Assembly: GCA_022113835.1 (NCBI GenBank) | Contig: JAILWY010000021.1 | Location: forward strand, 8,494,001-8,558,000 | Direction: 5' to 3' | DNA length: 64,000 bases | Origin: Atopsyche davidsoni | Taxonomy: Eukaryota; Arthropoda; Insecta; Trichoptera; Hydrobiosidae | Part shown: piece by piece, positions 59,894 through 64,000 of the stretch | Position numbering within the stretch: the first letter of the stretch is position 1 | How the letters are laid out: each line of letters starts with the position of its first letter | Position numbers and translations under genes: made by a program | The notes under the pieces: generated by a model | Seen by the model: only the letters and a program-made list of their open reading frames with translations | Told to the model about the DNA's origin: nothing | Databases searched by the model: none

Positions 59894-60676
59894 TTGCGAA
59901 GCCGGAATCAGACCTCCTCGCAGTGCACTCTGGGAGCAGTCGGGCGCGACAGTCGTCTAGCGCGATGACTGAACCGTCCTGATGCTGGTAACCTGAGACG
60001 CAATCGGGTTCTCCATCCAAAACGCCTTTATGGGTGGAGACTCAGCCGCGTCAGGGAGGCCCCCCCAGCGATGCAAATCGTTGGGGCCTGATGAGCAACA
60101 CGGGCAGATTGCCCCGACACGGGAAAGGCCCGACGTGCGCCGTCTGAGGAGAGCCCCCCTCGGAAAGCACCGCGAGCACCCAGGCGACCGAGAGCTGCAT
60201 CCTCCGGACCCGCCGCGCTCCAGCGGCAGGAAACGAGGACCAGGAAGAAGGAGACAGCCGCGACAAGGAGCCCACCAGCGACGCAAATCGCTGGGTTCTG
60301 GCGCGGAACGGCACGAGACCGACGCCACGACCAGAGAAAGGTCCGAAGTGCGCCGCCCAAGGAGAGCACCATGGAGCGGACAGCGCGAGGAGTGCGGATT
60401 ATTAGTCCCATCCGCACGTCTCTTGCGAGCTCTCAGAAAACGAAGAAGAACTGGGACTTCTTCTGGACCCGACGCTTCCCAGCGGCAGGAGCACAAGAAG
60501 ACGAGGCCAGGAGGAACGCCGAGGAAGCGAAACCTACCCCCCACCCCCGGCAGATAAGAAGAAATTCCTCGGAGGTCATGGGAGCAGAGTTTTTTGTCCA
60601 TGTATTTTATATGTTTGTATCTTTTTACATGTGCCTTCAAGGAGGCTAAAGATTAATGTTTGTTTAAATATTATAT
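59894..60676. other. GC-rich block with imperfect tandem units and open frames on both strands
   Basis: A minus frame of 227 codons (59957-60640) overlaps a plus frame of 175 codons (60030-60557), both arginine/proline/serine-rich and without a domain I recognise. The DNA contains two imperfect tandem units, starting at CAGCGATGCAAATCG (60066) and CAGCGACGCAAATCG (60276), each followed by AGAAAGGTCCGA-type and CCAGCGGCAGGA-type blocks; the second is about 60 bp longer. Translation of either strand therefore repeats. It could be the 5' region or first ORF of a non-LTR retrotransposon joined to a 3' end (59890-60676 ends in a T-rich tail), or a captured sequence. Confidence 0.5.
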
Positions 60677-60834
60677 GTTTGTTTTAATTTTTTGAATTAA
60701 TAAGCATTAAAAACTTCAAACAATGCAGCTGCATACCGACCGGAAAACAAGCGGCCAAAACAAAACAGACAGCAAGTTAACCGTCAACTCCCGAGTCGGC
60801 GGCATTTTCAGTTTCAACTTTTCAGCGCAAGATA
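60677..60834 (+). repeat. Second copy of repeat Y
   Basis: Same sequence as 59691-59846 with few changes (ATAAGCATTAAAAACTTCAA, ACCGACCGGAAAACAAGCGG, CAACTCCCGAGTCGGCGG). The two copies bracket the GC-rich block, as after a tandem duplication of 987 bp. Confidence 0.88.
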
Positions 60835-60840
60835 CTAATG

Positions 60841-61060
60841 TCCCGCGGGGCGCCGGGGCAGGGGCGGCCAGGGGCGGGCGGGGGCGGGCAGGGGCGGGCG
60901 GGGGCGGGCAGGGGCGGCCAGGGGCGGGCAGGGGCGGCCAGGGGCGGCGCGGGTCGGGCCGGTCAGGAGGCCCGCGGGAGCCATAAAGCAGGGGCGGCGG
61001 CGCCTCGCCTCGCCCGGCCGCGCCCGCCGCGGGGGTCGTTTATTACCTTAAAACAATAAC
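60841..61060 (+). repeat. G-rich island with 10-bp minisatellite
   Basis: Nine perfect-register 10-bp units GGGGCGGSCR (GGGGCGGCCA, GGGGCGGGCG, GGGGCGGGCA) run from 60861 to 60950, followed by GCGCGGGTCGGGCC and a second GC-rich stretch to 61035. G-quadruplex potential is very high on the plus strand. The glycine/arginine/alanine open frames here (60723-60986, 60838-61059) are translations of the repeat. Confidence 0.92.
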
Positions 61061-64000
61061 TCCGGCGCTCGGGGCCTGAGAATAATCAACGCTGAGTTTT
61101 GTAATCAACCGGACAACTTTGGTTATTTGGGTTATTTGATTTTGTTTTGAAAACAGTTCTTTGCGCTTTTGATTAGCATAAACGCGTTTCAAACCTGATT
61201 TTTTCGGTAATATGCAAAAAATATGAAATAAAGACATTCTTTATATATTTGCATTAAAAAAAGTTTTCAATATGACAGTTATGGGAACAAATATGAGATC
61301 TTTTTGCTTTTTGAAGCGTAATCAGAATTCTAACTATCTATTTTCCACTAAAGTCAAAAATAAAGAAAAATATATATTTCCACTGAAAGTTACTGTAAGT
61401 TTGCAGGGGTTAGATGGTAGTGCGTCCCAATACTCTGTTTTAATTTCCGGTCTGTGAGTTGTCCACTCTTCTTTTTCCTTACATACTCCGGGGAGTCGTT
61501 TTTCATTTCTCTAAACAAGTCCTAAGCTGTCAGATAAAATATTCATCGCTTTTACTATTATTTTTAACGCAACAAAAGTTGGAGGCGGGCTTTGTTTAAA
61601 ATGGTTATGTGCCGATTTATTCATGACGAATATCAATTTTCTATGTCGAATATCGTTATGTTTTTTAATATTATTATGTGCTACTTTTTGAATATTAAGC
61701 ATTTCTATAATATAACCATCTTTATTAAAACCCTACCGTTTTAATAAAACTACTTAACAATATGCCCAAATTAACACAGTCAATATACATTTAACTATTG
61801 TAACAAGTATTTTTATATAAAAAATATAAATGCATCTGTTCATTTTATGAAACAAAATATGAATTATTTATATTTATGTACATTTTTAGTTTGAAATATT
61901 TATAAAAAAAAGGTTTTTTTGTCATTTTTCTAATAGTTATGATATAAATATTCAATTCAGCTGTTCATTTCAATTATTAAAATTTTGACTTTTTAAGGTA
62001 CCTTAATCTTAATATGTAACTTCTTATTCTAAGGGTGTAATACTGCAGACGGCAAGAGAAGGCCTTCATTTGAAAATTAATCTTGATAACTTGATATGTT
62101 GATGTATCAGAACAGGGAGAATTAAAGTAGGTTACATTTAAAGTAACAGCGAGCTTTATCCGTATATTTTATGTTTCTATAATGAGTAATGTCTTGATTA
62201 AACGAACAAGATTGGTTAAATGTTTTCGTAATATTACAAAAAAAGAGAATGAATTCTCCGCAATAAATCACGACAATAAATATACTTGCGAGTCAGAGCT
62301 CGTTTTAATCTACATTGTTGGCGGCTTTTCATTTTTTTTCACCAACAATATAATTCCACAAGGCAGAAAAACCCCTTGTTACACCACTCTGCTTTTATTA
62401 ACAAAATACCCTAGTAAACAACACCATACATTACCATCTAAATAAATAATAAAAAATTAAACAATTTTTTGTAATAATTTAATATTTCATAGTTCTCTTT
62501 TTTGCATACTATAATTTATTTTTTATATACAAAAATCTCCACTTACTCTTGTAATAGGATGATTGTAAAATATGGTATGATATGCTTTAATTTTAATTAA
62601 GATACATTTTTGATAATGTAGAGAGTTTACTGGTTAGGTGTGTAGTCTCACGTGGAGGCTTTGCGGCTGGACCTCTTCGCAGTCGCAGTTTGCAGCAAGA
62701 AGACGCATATGTGGAAACAAATGCGCTCAGTCGCAGAACTAGTGATGAGAAATGAGGAGCAGGCCGCCGTGATTCATACATGGCATTAGGCTCCGAGAGC
62801 TCCGTGGGTTCAATTTTCCAGACCATTCGCCCCTAATGGAGTCGCGGGGGTCTCTCTCTTTCTATGACTAATTCGCATCATTTGATAAGTCAATTACCTT
62901 TTTTTTTGAACAGCGCTGTTGGTAGCAGATATTAAGTCTGACGACGTTTTCTCTGAATTTTCCGATATGTATGAGATTGGTACAGTTTTTCATTAAATCA
63001 TTTTGCGAAGTAATGAGGTGAATTCCAAATTATTGAAATATATACTATGTCAATATTTTTTCGAAACAAAGACAAATTTATTTATAATATTATTTTTTTA
63101 AGAGACTTTTATTGCTATATAAATATTTTTAAATTTTCAATATTCGTAAGAGTTTTTCGTTTTTTTTTTTTAATATATTCACAGAGTTATAATGGCACGC
63201 GGCTCATTTGAGCAGAATATAAATAATTTTTTTATAAAAACTTAAAGACACCTGGCAATTGCATGTTTTTAAAACAATTTTACTGGAGATTTTTTGGTAT
63301 TCTTTTTATTTGGACTGAACACCATAATTACTATTTACCATATGTTTTTTTTTTAATTAAAAGGAAGCAAGTTTTAAAATGATTTAATAATTAAATTTAT
63401 TGCTATCCAAGCCTTTTCTAGTATTTTAAGTACTATCGCGTATTGCATGTCAATCGAATCAAAATAAAAGTAACCATACTACCCTTAGAATGGCGTGTTT
63501 CAACTTTATTTAACCGGAGTAAATAAGTAATTCGATACCAGCAAGTAGTCACGGTTGCCCACAATCAGTGGCGACCAGTTACATGGTTTCATCCCGCGAT
63601 GTACTATTTCCGAGTATTGCAAGATAAGGTGCTTGATTAAATAAAAATTTAAAATATATTTTTTAGTAAAAATATTGTATATCTCTGTTTTGAGTTTAAG
63701 AGGCAAAGATTTGTGATGTAAAGCATTACTATGCTTAAAGTGACTACTTTTATAAAATGTCTACTCTCTGCAGTGATATATTACATTACGTCATTGGAGG
63801 AGACCAGATTTTTAAACTTCCCCCAACCCGAAATACTCAAGCAACAAAAAAACAACACCTACCAAAGTAACAATCGTATCCAAATGCTTACTCTTATCTA
63901 TTTTTATTCATCCTCACTTTTCGCGAATACACGTTTATTTTTAGACGATTTGTTCCCGAATTCTACAAGTGTTGTTAAAATAATTTTTTTAAGATTAATC
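61061..64000. other. Intergenic DNA with islands at 62640-62860 and 63530-63620
   Basis: AT-rich DNA with two GC-elevated patches. Short frames (62182-62445, 62593-62826) have no recognised domain. Nothing else is visible to the end of the window. Confidence 0.4.

Noticed and set aside
60723..61059. Gly/Arg/Ala-rich plus frames
   Set aside because: Products of the 10-bp GGGGCGGSCR array read in different frames.

Overview
The window is AT-rich nuclear DNA from an animal, most likely an insect. The evidence is dispersed TTAGG-like runs, (TA)n microsatellites, and decayed Helitron, mariner, hAT-like and pogo/Tigger-like DNA transposons. I cannot place it at order level; a hemipteroid genome is a guess only. 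I found no cellular protein-coding gene that I can support, and no functional rRNA, tRNA or CRISPR. All open frames are short. The longest lie in GC-rich tandem repeats or transposon relics, so the window reads as a gene desert or a very long intron.

The desert is AT-rich DNA punctuated every 1-3 kb by GC-elevated islands of about 100-500 bp. These have complex, non-repetitive sequence and recurrent motifs such as GATA, octamer and homeodomain-type sites. They look like candidate cis-regulatory or conserved non-coding elements, but conservation cannot be tested from one sequence.

Mobile DNA, left to right. A CARGGATGGG-type inverted-repeat MITE family occurs at 621-842 (partial) and 19022-19422 (full). 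A transposase-like amino-terminal fragment lies at 2177-2369. A 410-bp foldback MITE (8101-8510) adjoins a second foldback family (8534-8757, also split at 19632-20970, and 38094-38252). A 196-bp MITE with perfect 8-bp target duplications is at 10474-10669. A deleted Helitron (19758-20917) sits inside a foldback copy, and the relatives act as empty sites that fix its ends. A mariner DD34D transposase relic is at 22245-22765. A hAT-like element (29825-30387) has perfect AACTAGAT duplications and contains a fragment of a fourth dispersed family (24368-24634, 27450-27650, 40905-41075). Two pogo/Tigger-like MITEs (37586-38033, 43573-43947) have TA duplications; the second lies in one copy of a local tandem duplication. 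A tRNA-headed repeat occurs as a rearranged cluster at 38905-39790 and as a palindrome at 55636-55960. Near the right end, 59571-61060 is a GC-rich block with about 155-bp direct repeats, overlapping open frames on both strands and a 10-bp G-rich minisatellite.

The observation most worth following is that at least three and possibly four of the unrelated-looking dispersed repeats carry the same short RNA-like core: TGAWRATG, a variable stem-loop whose two strands co-vary, CGAAA, then a tiny co-varying loop ending in TC. It resembles a minimal hammerhead ribozyme, with one constant extra U.
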